DNA of 64,000 nucleotides from Daphnia carinata (GCF_022539665.2 NC_081336.1:124001-188000); one strand, 5' to 3'; numbered from the stretch's first letter, positions 13,701 to 24,600 are shown. The notes: generated by a model from the letters alone, not told the origin. Made by a program: numbers and translations.

Positions 13701-15382
13701 AAAATTGTGAAGTATTTATTTGAAAGTCTTATGTTGTGAACTATGATTTTATTTTTTTAATGTATTTAGGAGGGAGTGACTGCCATCGAAGAGGATGCTA
13801 GACATCGAGGATCGCTGCTGGAGTAAAAAGATGGTCGCAATGGATGTATCAGGTATATGTTATATACGTTAAGTGGCTCTCATCTTTCGCCATATGGTCG
13901 ACGATAATGGTGGTTTTCTTATGTATTTAGGAGGGTCCACATCACCATCGAAGAGGGCAACTGGATAGCGAGGTTCACCGACGGAGCAAACAGGATGATG
14001 GCCTAAAGTTGTCAAGTATTTTATTGAAAGTTTAACCATCATTTCTTTCACCGTTAATTTTTTTTTTTTTTTTATGTGTTCCGGAGGGTGTCATCAATGC
14101 CGAAGAAGACCACTGGACAACGTGGTTCGCCGTTGGATTCACCAGGATCATCGCCCAAACTTGTCAAGTATTTAATTGAAAATTGTATGTTTTACACCAT
14201 TTTATTATTTTTTTTAAATATATTTAGGAGGGTTCCACCACCATCGAAGAGCATACTGGGGATTGAGGATCGCCGCTGTAGCGACGAGATTGTCGGCGCG
14301 GGTATTGAGGTTTTTTTTTAAAATACGTCTGAGTGTTAAATCACGTGTTTTTTTATGTATTTAAGAGGGCTTCCCCACCACCAAAGATGACGCTGGAGCA
14401 CCGATATCGTCGCCGTGGATGTTTCAGGTACATCATTTACTCGTTTCATTGTCTAGTCATGTTTTTTTTTTGTGTTTAGGAGGCCTCCATCATCGACGAA
14501 GAGGATCACTAGACAACGAGGTTCGCCGTCAGAGCTACAAGGATCGTCGCCCAATATTGTCAAGTATTTCATTGAAAGTTTTACGTCTTACACCACTAAT
14601 TTATTTGTTTTTTATGTGTTTACGAGGGCGCCATCATCGCCGAAGAGGATCACTGGCCAGCGTGGTTCGCCGTAGCAGTCACCAGTATCGTCACCCAAAA
14701 TCGTCAAGTATTTCATTCAAAGTTATAAGTTTTACACTATGATCTCATCTTGTTTTTATGTATTTAGGAGGGCTGCACCACCATCTGAGAGGATGCGGGA
14801 TATCGAGGATCGCCTCTGGAGCGCGAGATTGTCGCAATGGATGTTTCAAGTACATTTCTTTACATGTGTATTTGCCTAACCATGTTTTTTTATGTATTTG
14901 GGAGGGATCCGTCGTCGCCGAATAGAACCACTGGACGCCGTGGAGTGTCGTTGGAGCAACGGAAATCGCCGCCCATCCCATCGTACACGCCCATTAGGTC
15001 GATGGGGGAAAAAAGATGGTACGGTTGAGTATTGCCTAATTGGCATTTTTCTACTTTATTCCATGTTACTCGTGTGTTTTACAATGTGTTGCTCTTGTCC
15101 TTTGTTCCTTACCGTTATTTTTCCTTACGCATTACGGCTTATAGTTTTAACTTTCACTTAGCAACCAAATTCACTGCACCTGTACCCCACGGTTCACTCA
15201 CGGTTTGTTTGCATTTTTGCACCGGGTTGGGATTAGCGTATCAGGTAATGTAGGCCTGCTTACATTGGTTTCAGGCCAAGGATTTAGTTGGTGTAGGTTT
15301 ACTAACACTACTTCTAAAATAAAAAGGAAAACAAAATAAATCTATTTTATATCTGCATACTCTTCTTTTGAGTATGGTTTAG
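10738..15382. repeat. Left outer arm of giant imperfect palindrome
   Basis: This arm is an inverted copy of 21,602-25,584. Anchors: 10,735-10,830 against 25,500-25,584; 12,160-12,275 against 24,670-24,930; 12,350-12,520 against 24,460-24,615 (visually above 90 percent identity); 12,605-12,670 against 24,300-24,360; 13,220-14,985 against 22,005-23,765; 15,000-15,380 against 21,602-21,990. Anchor midpoints fall near 18,160-18,500, so one axis accounts for all of them, with indels. The arm contains the 13-module array and a diverged relative of the satellite unit (11,960-12,240). Confidence 0.9.
13225..14985 (+). repeat. Left array of 13 exon-like modules, about 139 bp period
   Basis: Modules begin near 13,225, 13,362, 13,499, 13,626, 13,769, 13,930, 14,084, 14,227, 14,365, 14,478, 14,623, 14,767 and 14,901. 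Each has a GC-rich body of about 80-90 bases preceded by a T-run ending in 'tatttag' and followed by 'gtattt' or 'gtatat/gtacat'. The borders therefore look like 3' and 5' splice sites. Two body types recur: one with 'ggacaacgaggttcgccg' and an end in 'gtcaa', the other with 'ggacatcgaggatcgc' and an end in 'atgtttcag'. Bodies hold purine-rich 'cgaagagga'. No reading frame stays open across the modules, so they are not obviously protein coding. Confidence 0.85.
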
Positions 15383-17219
15383 TGACTTGAGTAACATCAA
15401 CAACCCCGATTTGACAACCCGACAAAAACGAGATGGGGCAGTAACCCTTCCAACCTGTTCCATAGGCAAAAATGAATAACCCGCTGAACAAGAAACCGGT
15501 TCGAGCGATACGGGTTTGTGGGGCTGATTGGTCTCAGTTTTCCTTAACGAATTGGATATGTTGCAACGCTGTCTCACGACGAGTCCTCACCTCAGTTTTT
15601 TCTGACTGTAGAAAGTTATTCAAACCAAGGATACAGTTACATATTTGACAATTTCCCGATTCGTTATTTAGCATTTAATTCAGCTTTTTTTGTTTTAGAA
15701 TATAGAAGACTGGAAGCGAAGGCGAAGATATAGCAGAATCAAACACAATTCACGAGGACTGGCCGCATGGTTACAATGGTAGTGAGGTATAGTTCAGCAT
15801 GCGACTATGAAATACTAATATGTAAAGCCTTGACCACAGAAAACAACGGAGTCTTAGAAATCCTCCTTGATCGCGAAATTCACACCAGAATCGTGAGTTG
15901 CATTTCATTTAATTCATTTCATTAAAAAGAAAAATAAGCTCAGTAGCTGGTTTACCTGCAAACGATATGCATTAATGTAGATCATCGCGGCAAAAGACGG
16001 TGTAGTGATTCAGACAATTTTCATACGCCCATGTAGTTTTCGTCTACAAGTTGGATATGTTCTTTTTTTTTTTGTGTACAAACTGGCTAGAATGACAAAG
16101 CTGTTAAATGAACTGGGGATTTGTATATTAGAAAGTGGGGCATATTGTGCTGGATTTAAAATTAATGCTCAACTAGGAATCAATTAGGAAAAGATTATTA
16201 AAAATGGAAATTATTCACCAAATATATCTTTCTGATTGGTATTATTTAATACACTAGCCCAAGGGAGAGGGAATGATACCGTAAAAAATAATATAAATAG
16301 GCGATGGAAAATATATAGCACTTCTAATGAGCAGGATGGGAGATATTGGTACCTCATTTGGTACTGTTTTAAGAAAAAAGATTCTATCAAATTGTTTAGT
16401 TGTCGATAAGTATATAGTTACGTCATTTCATTGTTTAGTAATTGAACGGTATAAATCGGTGTTTTAGTATAGGTGTTTTGGTTATTGAAAATGGATTATA
16501 AATTAAACAAAATGACGCAAATATAAATTACGCTGAAAAACAAAATGACGCTTAATATTATGTCGATGTAATTGAATGAATACTAATCGCTTTCAAAACA
16601 ACACATGGATTGTGATCGGGTTGTATGTCCGATAAAAATGAACGGGGTATGAGGTTAATAAAAAACAGCTTATTACTCGCTACATAGATTGTGACAACCC
16701 GATCGAGGCGGTGTTAAGTCCAAGCCAGGCGGTTTTACTAAGAACTTAGATGTTTTACAGCGCTGTTTACCAGGTTTGCACATGAAGCTTCTGAGTCTTA
16801 TCCGTGACAGTGCAGAAAGTTGTTAAACTATGTCAAAACTTGTACTAGGGTTTTACATTGCATAACTGTCTAAATTTAATATTATAATATCAGTAAAAAA
16901 ATTAAACTTATCTTGGAACAAATGAAACTTTGTGTCGTCAACAAATGAACACTGTCCTGTGGAAAAGAAACTCTTCATGGAAAAACTGGGTGACTCAAAA
17001 TTTAAGTTCTTGTATGTTGTTCTTGTAAAGTTAGTGATTTGTTTCCTCGTTAAATCTTTTTTTTTCTATTTGTTCTGCTGTCTGTTTTGTATTCTGTCGT
17101 CTCCTTTGTGCTAGCGTTTGATTTGTGGAAGGTTTATATGTTTTAATGTAATGACGTTAATATTGTGATTTAACCTCGTGTATATTAGAAGTACCGATTT
17201 ATGTTTTTTGTTTATATTC
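15383..17219. other. Palindrome spacer, left, no recognised gene
   Basis: AT-rich sequence between the outer arm and the inner inverted pair. I could not align it with the opposite spacer. Near 15,935-15,990 it holds a diverged second copy of the conserved arm block ('gctcagtagctggtttacctgc' type against 12,612). Several 'acccgat' motifs occur. ORFs of about 60 codons here are unsupported. Confidence 0.5.
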
Positions 17220-17650
17220 TGTATTTTTAACACATGGGAAACATTCACATATTCATTTCACGCAATTTATTATTACTGAAACATTTACACAATCGACACT
17301 ACACATAACAACTATACACAATTTGACACCCATTGAATTTTCCGTAACTATGGGATATTGAACCCTAACCTTCGGCGTAGCTTGTCGATGCGCAACCCTT
17401 GAGCTATAGTCACTTATGATTACGATGTTTTATACCTATAGTCAACGCACGAACATATTGTATAGTTTATATTTTAATCTTGCTATAATATTTGTCAGTC
17501 TGACAAGTGATTGTATAGGTATCATAGCGTATCTGTATAAGGTCCGGCTACGGTGTGAGAAGATAGGCGTTCAAATCCAGTTGGAGATAAAATCATCAAG
17601 AAAATTGAAAATTAAATATCATATCATATATTTTTACTATTACTCATATT
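17220..17650. repeat. Inner inverted repeat, left copy
   Basis: It matches 19,420-19,850 in reverse complement. For example, 17,285-17,345 ('acacaatcgacactacac' region) pairs with 19,712-19,775, and 17,500-17,580 pairs with 19,470-19,550. The midpoint is about 18,530, almost the same axis as the outer arms. Two tRNA-like sequences lie inside. Confidence 0.8.
17344..17413 (-). tRNA. tRNA-like sequence (probable pseudogene or tRNA-derived repeat)
   Basis: Read on the minus strand: a 70-base element beginning GTGACTA and ending TAGTTAC, which pair as an acceptor stem with one G-T pair. A D-arm-like segment and a T-arm-like 'gggttcaatatccc' follow. The anticodon stem has a mismatch and the loop lacks T33. 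It mirrors the element at 19,641-19,710. Confidence 0.4.
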
Positions 17651-17730
17651 TTTGAATATGTGTAAAAGATAACGGGTCGCTATACCAACCAAGTACCTAT
17701 TATCAGCAAAAGTAGTAAGTCATACAGGAT

Positions 17731-17800
17731 GACTCATGGCTCAACAGTTGAGCATTGACACTGCATGCCGAAGGTCTGGTGTTCGATTCCCAAATGAGTC
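17731..17800 (+). tRNA. tRNA-like sequence
   Basis: Seventy bases with a perfect 7-bp acceptor stem (GACTCAT with ATGAGTC), a D-arm near 'ggctcaacagttgagc' and a B-box-like 'ggtgttcgattcc'. The anticodon stem has mismatches and position 33 is C, so function as a tRNA is doubtful. Confidence 0.45.
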
Positions 17801-18008
17801 AAATTACATTCTCATGTAAAGGTTCGAGAAAATTCGCAGTATCGTTCTACGAAAGAAAAATTTGAGTAAATGATGATTCAGTTTCGTAACGTTATCATGA
17901 TAAGTCTATCAGCAATTAGATAAGTTAGCTCGGGAACTCTATATAATTATTGCAAAAGTGAAGAGGTTACCTTTAAGGTACTAGCAAACCTGGAAATTTT
18001 TGAAACGT

Positions 18009-18078
18009 GATTCATGGCTCAATGGTAGAGTATCGGCGTGGTACGCCGAAGGGTTGGTGATCTATCCTCAAAAGAGTC
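18009..18078 (+). tRNA. tRNA-like sequence, anticodon loop GTGGTAC
   Basis: Seventy bases. The acceptor GATTCAT pairs with AAGAGTC with one wobble and one mismatch. The anticodon stem TCGGC/GCCGA is perfect, with a 7-base loop GTGGTAC having T at 33 and GGT as anticodon (threonine by the code). The T-loop 'gatctatcc' departs from the B-box consensus, which suggests decay. Confidence 0.45.
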
Positions 18079-18203
18079 AAAAGATATTCTAATACCATGA
18101 CAAACTAAATTACCAAAATTCATGAAGCCATGAATGGTTTAAAGTTATCTTGGGCTACTCAACTTATTGCAAGTGTGAACAAGTTACCTTCCTTTATATG
18201 TAT

Positions 18204-18273
18204 GAGTCATGGCTCGATGGTTGAGCATCGGCGTGCTACGCCGAAGGTTTGGTGATCGATCCCAAAAAGAGTC
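18204..18273 (+). tRNA. tRNA-like sequence, anticodon loop GTGCTAC
   Basis: Close relative of the element at 18,009: the same perfect TCGGC/GCCGA anticodon stem but loop GTGCTAC (anticodon GCT, serine by the code). D-arm 'ggctcgatggttgagc' and T-arm 'tttggtgatcgatcccaa' are good. The acceptor stem (GAGTCAT with AAGAGTC) has mismatches. Confidence 0.45.
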
Positions 18274-18482
18274 AAGTTTCATTCCAAAATAAATTAAATC
18301 GGGAGTGTGTGTGATCCTGTTGTATAAGTTAAAACCTTAAATTAGTGTAGTTGCTTAACCGTATACATGGAAAGTCTACACTACTAGATAAAGTGACATA
18401 TTTCAAGTTAAATTGCAAACATGAAATGTTATATGAATCTGTTTATCAATTTGTTTGAAAAACAAATAAATAATATATTCTA

Positions 18483-18553
18483 TCTCTACCTGGGAATCGA
18501 ACCCATATTACTTGATTTCCCAATCCAATGCTCTACCACTGAGCTACTTAAGA
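18483..18553 (-). tRNA. tRNA-like sequence at the palindrome axis
   Basis: On the minus strand it shows a canonical A box ('tagctcagtggtagagc') and B box ('gggttcgattccc'), the best pair of internal promoter boxes in the cluster. The anticodon would be GGG (proline by the code) with T at 33, but the anticodon and acceptor stems contain mismatches. It lies at the inferred centre of symmetry. Confidence 0.5.
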
Positions 18554-18640
18554 TATGAATTCAAGATCTATATCTTCAACATATTAAGGTAGCTATGGCC
18601 GACGAGTCAATAGAAAACCTAATCCCAATGGGGGGATATA

Positions 18641-18717
18641 GGGGGGCAGATGCCAGAAAGGCAGAGCGTCCGCTTCCGAACTCGAAGGTTCCTGGTTCGA
18701 TTCCCAGTCAGGTCTCC
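18641..18717 (+). tRNA. tRNA-like sequence with strong B box
   Basis: A 'cctggttcgattcccagtcagg' region gives a strong T-arm and B box, preceded by 'ggcagagcgtccgctt', which recalls a D-arm 3' half. The acceptor and anticodon stems are unclear. It is probably a tRNA-derived repeat and belongs to a different subfamily from its neighbours. Confidence 0.35.
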
Positions 18718-19098
18718 GATTCCACAGGCTTCCTACCTTCCCAGGTGTCACGATTCCACGGGGCCAGTCGAGTTGGGTAACTTCGTGCGAAGCACGCGAA
18801 CGGATATTTTACCAAAGTTTAATCTCGAAAAAGGTAAAAAATTTCAATAAATATCATGTTACTCTTTATTGAGTATATAGAAACTTGTATAATTTACAAC
18901 GGATTTTAACCGTAGCCATTATCTTCAGTCTAGACAGATGATAATAAATGAATGTTAGAAACCTCGTGCAATGTATAGAATTTCACTTAATATCATGGCT
19001 TCTACTTTGGAATTGTTGCATAACAATTGCAATTTTAGAAACCTTTGATGATACTATTTCGTATATTTTGTTCATTTGAATCATTTATATTATGGTTG

Positions 19099-19168
19099 AA
19101 CTCTTTTGGGGATCGATCCCTAATCATTTGGCTTACGAAGCCGATGCTCTACCATTAAGCCATGAGTT
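19099..19168 (-). tRNA. tRNA-like sequence, anticodon loop TTCGTAA
   Basis: Minus strand, 70 bases. Acceptor AACTCAT with AAGAGTT pairs at six of seven positions. D-arm 'ggcttaatggtagagc'. The anticodon loop TTCGTAA has T33 and anticodon CGT (threonine by the code), with one mismatch in the stem. T-arm 'agggatcgatcccc'. Same family as 18,009 and 18,204 but on the other strand. Confidence 0.45.
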
Positions 19169-19469
19169 ACATTTCGCCGACAACCATTTTTGCAAGTCTT
19201 CTTTAGACAACCAATTGCACATATTCAATAAATATGTATGTATTGTATGCTTGCATAAAGCATCATTTATGCGTAAGACTTGAAACCCATTCGTCTGGTA
19301 TCGTAGCCGGACTCTCTACACACAAGCTATAACACTTGTGAATTGTATGGTCAGACTAACCAATGGTATAGCAAAACGTCATCTTTTACACATTTTCAAA
19401 AATTTTTGTGACAGTAAAAACAAATGATTTTTCATTTAAAGTTCATTTTTTTTTCTGATAATCTTAACC

Positions 19470-19548
19470 ATTACTGGATTTGAACCTCTATCTTCTCACA
19501 CCGTAGCCAGACCCTCTACAGATATGCTATGATTCAAGTACAATCGCT
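19470..19548 (-). tRNA. tRNA-like sequence, mirrored copy
   Basis: Minus strand, with a B-box-like 'gaggttcaaatccag' and 'catagcatatctgtagagg' upstream. It mirrors a similar element at about 17,500-17,575 on the plus strand. A related degenerate element is visible at about 19,285-19,345 (minus). The cloverleaf is incomplete. Confidence 0.35.
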
Positions 19549-19640
19549 GGTCAGACTGAAAAATAGTATAACAAGATTAAAATATTAACTAGACAATATG
19601 TTCGTGCGTTGACTCAAGGAGTAAAACATTAGAGTCGTAA

Positions 19641-19710
19641 GTGACTATAGCTCAATGGTTGAGCATCGGCAAGACACGCCGAAGAATAGGGTTCGATACC
19701 CCATAGTTAC
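19641..19710 (+). tRNA. tRNA-like sequence, anticodon loop AAGACAC
   Basis: Acceptor GTGACTA pairs with TAGTTAC with one G-T pair. D-stem GCTC/GAGC is perfect, anticodon stem TCGGC/GCCGA is perfect, and the T-loop is 'gggttcgataccc'. The loop would give anticodon GAC (valine by the code), but position 33 is A rather than the near-universal T. This is the most complete fold in the cluster and the mirror partner of 17,344-17,413. Confidence 0.5.
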
Positions 19711-19850
19711 TGAAAATTGAATGGTTGTCAAATTGTGTATAGTTGTTATATGTAGTGTCAATTGTGTAAATGTTTAAGTTATAATAAATAATGTGTGAAA
19801 AGGTTATATAATTGTGTAAATGTTGCCTAGTTGTTCGTGATACAGATACT

Positions 19851-21601
19851 TCAAACATAAAACATGAGTCGGTTCTTCAAAATATACGGTGTTAAGTCAC
19901 ACGAAAAAAAATACATAAATATTAAATATAAAAAATGCACCGTATAAAAGGAGGAAAAAACTTCTAACTAAATAGTAACAAAAACGTTAAAAACAATTAA
20001 ATTTTGTCTAAATAAGATGTATAGAAATTTTTCAAACAATTTAATGATTTCCAAAACTTTAAGAATTGCAGACCGGAAACACTTTTGCATTAGCAACAGT
20101 AACAGACGTGAAACATAAATCTGTATATTTTAAAAACATAGTAAATTTCAAATTCAACATACATGGCAAAATCAAGTTTGTTTTGAATTCAACTCAAAAA
20201 GGAAAACAAAACAAGCATAAAACGATACAAATTACTTAATTTCGAAAGAACATTAGAAAGAAAACTGAAGCTACAGAACTGCGAGTAGCAATATAGCGCA
20301 TTAAATGTTCATTAACAATGTTTTTAACTGCGTCGGCTTAAACTTATCACATGAAAGAAAATATGCTTAGAAACGGAATATCGCCGATAAGAAATTATAC
20401 AAGATAACCATGCTAGCCAATAAGCTCCTGTTGGATAATATAGATCAGAACATTCAAATTCTTACTAATAAGGTAAAGATAAAGTGATTGCAATTACACG
20501 TATGAAACCACGAATGTTAAAATGAGAAATGCTGTTAGTGCTGCACTTTCTGCCCGCTTAATGGACTCTTATCACAGAAATAACTCCTTTCACCTCCAGG
20601 ACGCATGCAGCCGATTTGTTCCGTCAATACGTTGACAATGTTTGATCCATTCATCTGTAACACAATGTCCTAATTACTAAATAAATCAAATGAATTGATT
20701 TATTTCCATACTTACTGCCAGAAACTCGTTCTGCCGATATTTCGCCTTGCGGATTTCGCAGAAAATGAAGCTATTTTGATAACCCAGGTTTGTACAAACA
20801 AACCAACAAAAATGGCCTGTTAACTGTGTATGACAGTGTAAGATGATACTAAGATTAGTTATCAAGCATATAATACCGGCAGGTGTTGACTGATTGCTAT
20901 ATTTAACCATGGGGAAATGTTCTTACCTGGTAAACTTTGTCAACAGTTAGTTAACATAGTAAATTTATTTAAACTGTTGGATTAATAAAAGTAAAAAAAA
21001 ACAAAAAAAAAGTGCTATAGGTTTCTTACCACAGACATGCAATGGCAAAAATAAACGCAATAACCCATTCCTAACTGGATAATCTATCGGTATTTTTTGC
21101 TACATCTTTCATTATCTATCTTACAAAAAATGAAATTATTATATTTCACCAACCCACAATCTTTCTGACCTATTGGATTACAATCTTTATTTTTTTTTTA
21201 CTATTTTTCAAATCCATGTCTCAGTCACACATTCCAATCAGCAATTCATTTGACAGCTTTGTTATTCTGGCCACTCTGTAGAAAAAAAAAACAAAAAAAC
21301 ATTGATTAGACCAAAATACATTTCCATATATTTTTGAAAATAAATGTGTTCACTGGTGAACCCATAACACGAAGCTGAATCCAAAGCGTCATGCAAACTT
21401 TATTGCATGGTAAAGCCAGGTCTTCAGCTCTATGACTCAATCTTGTTATCAAGCCAAACCTGTATGACAAAATTATTGGAGATGAAACTAAAGTTAGTTA
21501 TTCGGCATATAATACTTACAGGCTTGTGACTGCCGGGTTGTTGCCCCGTCAAATTGTTATCGAATTACGATATCGGGGTGAGCAACCCGATCACCCGCCA
21601 A
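19851..21601. other. Palindrome spacer, right
   Basis: AT-rich sequence between the inner inverted repeat and the right arm. It does not align with the left spacer. Apart from the splice-like signals at 20,531-21,045 I see no gene. The 74-codon ORF at 20,686-20,910 overlaps one of those candidate exons in the same strand. Confidence 0.5.
20531..21045 (-). other. Possible spliced minus-strand transcript, unknown
   Basis: Reading the minus strand, good donors occur at about 21,030 (after 'catgtctgtg'), 20,925 ('accag|gtaagaa') and 20,717 ('ctggca|gtaagtat'). Acceptors lie before 'cttcattttctgcg' (about 20,772) and before 'atgaatggatcaaac' (about 20,655). Joining the last two exons gives an open frame of about 56 codons ending at a TAA near 20,531. 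I recognise no family and the upstream exons do not extend the frame, so it may be non-coding. Confidence 0.25.
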
Positions 21602-24600
21602 CCCACAAACCATACTCAAAAAAGAGTATGCAGACAAAAAACGAATTGATTTTGTTTCACTTTTTATTTTAGAAGTAGTAAGTGTTAGTAAACCTGCACC
21701 AACTAAATACTTGGCATGAAACTAATGAAAGAAGAACTACGTTACCCGATACACTAATCCCAACCCGGTGCAAAAAAGCAAACAAACCGTGCTATACAGG
21801 TGTAGTGAATTTTTGTGCTAAGTGAAAGTTAAACCATACGCCGTAATGTTTAAGGGAGAATAACGGTAACGAATAAATGACGAATAAATAAAGAGCTACA
21901 CATTTATATCACACACACGAATAGCACGGAAAAAAGTAAAAAAATGCCAATAGGCAATACTCAACCATACCATCTTTTTTCCCCCATCGACCTAATGGGC
22001 GTGTATCTCGGGGATTTGCGGCGATTCCAGTTGCTCCAACGACGATCCACGACGTCCAGTAGTTCTCTTTAGCGACGACGGAACCCTCCTAAATACATTT
22101 TAAAAAACATGGTTAGATAAATACACATGTAAAGAAATATAGCTGAAACCTCCATTGCGACAATGTCGTTGCTCCAGCGACGATCCTCGATGTCCAGCAT
22201 CGTCTTCGATGCTGTTGCAGCCCATCCTAAATACATAAAACAAAATAAGACCAATTGTAAAACTTAACACTTTGAATGACATACTTAAAGATTTCGGCCG
22301 ACGATACTGGTCACTCCTACGGCGAACCACGTTGGCCAGTGATCAACTTCGGCGATGATGACGCCCTCCTAAACACATTTAAAAAAAAAAAAAAAAATCA
22401 TGTTAGAAAACTTAAAACTTTAATTAAATACTTTACAATATTGGGCGACGATCCTGGTAGCTCCGACGGCGAACCACGTTGTCTACTAATCCTCTTCGGC
22501 GATCATGAAGCCCTCTTAAATACATAAAAAAAACATGAATCGACAATTAAACGAGTAACTGATACACCTAAAACATCCCCGGCGACGATATCAGTGCTCC
22601 AGCGTCCTCTTTGATGATGGCGAGGCCCTCCTAGATACAGAAAAAAAAGGCACATGAGTAAACGCTTAGACGTATTTTTAAAAAACCCTCAATACCCGTA
22701 CCGACAATTTCGTTGCTACAAAGGCGATCATCGATGTCCAGCATGCTCTTCGATGGTGGTGGAGCCCTCCTAAATACGTAAAAAAAAAATAAAAATAAAA
22801 TGATGGTGTAAAACTTTCAATATTCAGTTAAATACTTGACAATTTTTGGGCGATGATACTGGTAGGATCCGACGGAGAACCACGTTGTCCAGTGGTCCTC
22901 TCCGGCGATGATGGCGCCCTCCTAATCACATAAAAAACAAAATTAATTAACGGTGAATAAATTGATGGTAAAAATTTCCAATAAAATACTGAACAATTTT
23001 GGGCGAAAATCTTGCTGGCTCCGACGGCGTACCTCGTTGTCCAGTTGCCCTCTTCGGTGGTGATGTGGACTATCCTAAATACACTTTAAAAAACATGTTT
23101 AGACAATTAAACGTATAAAACATATAGCTGACATCCATTGCGACGATCTTGTTGCTCCAGCGGCGATCCTCGATGTCCAGCATCCTCTTCGATGGTGGAG
23201 AGGCCCTCCTAAATAGATAAAAGCAAATTAAAATCATAGTTCGCAACCTAAGACTTTCAATTCAATACTTGACAATTTTGGGCGACGATTCTTGATGGCT
23301 CCGACAGCGAACCTCGTTGTCTAGTGGCCCACCTCGTGGTGATGTGGACCATCCTACATACATTAAAGAAAACACGGTTGAACACTTAAACTTGTTAAAG
23401 CAATACCTGGCAATCCTTGGCGACTCCGGCGGTGATCCCCAACGTCCAGTAATCCTCATCTGTAGTGTTGCCAGCCCTACCTATGCACAGTTTAATACAT
23501 AAAAGATGGTAAGGCACTTCAATTTTTGAACTGCCAAGAAATTTGGGCTAAAAACCTGACGATAACTTTTGTTGTCCAACGGTCCTCTTCAGTGGAGATG
23601 CCACCTTCCTAGATACACAAAAATATAAAATAAAATAAAAACAGTTACAGAATTTTTAAATAAACACCTCAAAATCCTGGGTTATTTTGCAGATTCTCGG
23701 CGTTATTCGACGGCGATCCTCATTGCACAGTGTCCACTTCGGCCCCAGAGATTATCCTCCTGATTGCACAGAAGCGAGAAAAAAAACAAACAAATTTTTG
23801 AATATTTGATCAGCTACAAGTATCACCTTAATTCTAACAGGATGAGGTACACAAATTTTACATTGGTTAACAATTTCCTGAAAAAAGAAATTGATTATTA
23901 ATAGTAAGTTAATGATCAGTAGGTTGTTTGGATAGGCGGTTCATGTGTAAATTGGGTGAATAAGTCAAAACGTACGATTGTTAGTAGAAAAATGGTTTGC
24001 AAACGACGACTACAGTACATAATTGCATGAAACAGTGAAATAAAATGGGTGAGATGGTGTTGTGCAAAACGAACGAATTGCGGTGGACTACGCTTACGCC
24101 TTACTTAAAGTAGCCTTACGCTTAACTTAAGACCTACTTATCCTTAACCTAATCTAAGTTTATCTATTTCATCTCGACTTATCGTACTATCCAACTAAAC
24201 AAAACCAGGTGCTGATGCAGTGCGTTATTAGGGCGTAACTGATAAATCTACAAATTGCGTTAGCTGCGCGCACGTGCGAAAGTTCTGAGAATCACTTGGC
24301 GAGGATTGCAAGCAACAAATCTACACTAGTGCACCGCGTGCAGGTGAAAGAGCTACTGAGCTGCTAGATTCTTTTTTTCTTCCTCTCCCCCCTCCTTTTT
24401 TGTGAATGCCCGAGGTTCTTCATCTGTTTTTGGCCCTTGGAAAAACAAAAAAAATTCAAAGTAACGTAGGATAAACCGATGGGGAATGGCTATAACCTCA
24501 GGCTCACCTGGAAATAAAAATTTGCCCTTCAACCTATCGACCTTCAGAATTAGGTCCCTCTACCCTACACTCTACTTTCGGGAAAGCGATAATGTGACAC

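Larger units (their letters stand above)
19420..19850. repeat. Inner inverted repeat, right copy
   Basis: Mirror partner of 17,220-17,650, with tRNA-like sequences at 19,470-19,548 and 19,641-19,710 mirrored to those of the left copy. Confidence 0.8.

Noticed and set aside
14076-14742. ORFs of 60-107 codons inside the module arrays (and mirrored ones at 22,069-22,527)
   Set aside because: They run across the T-rich linkers and splice-like borders, lie on both strands, and do not persist across modules; they are by-products of the GC-rich repeat.
18009-18273. Functional threonine and serine tRNA genes
   Set aside because: Acceptor or T-arm mismatches, non-consensus T-loop and family resemblance across different anticodons argue for tRNA-derived repeats or pseudogenes; kept only as tRNA-like.
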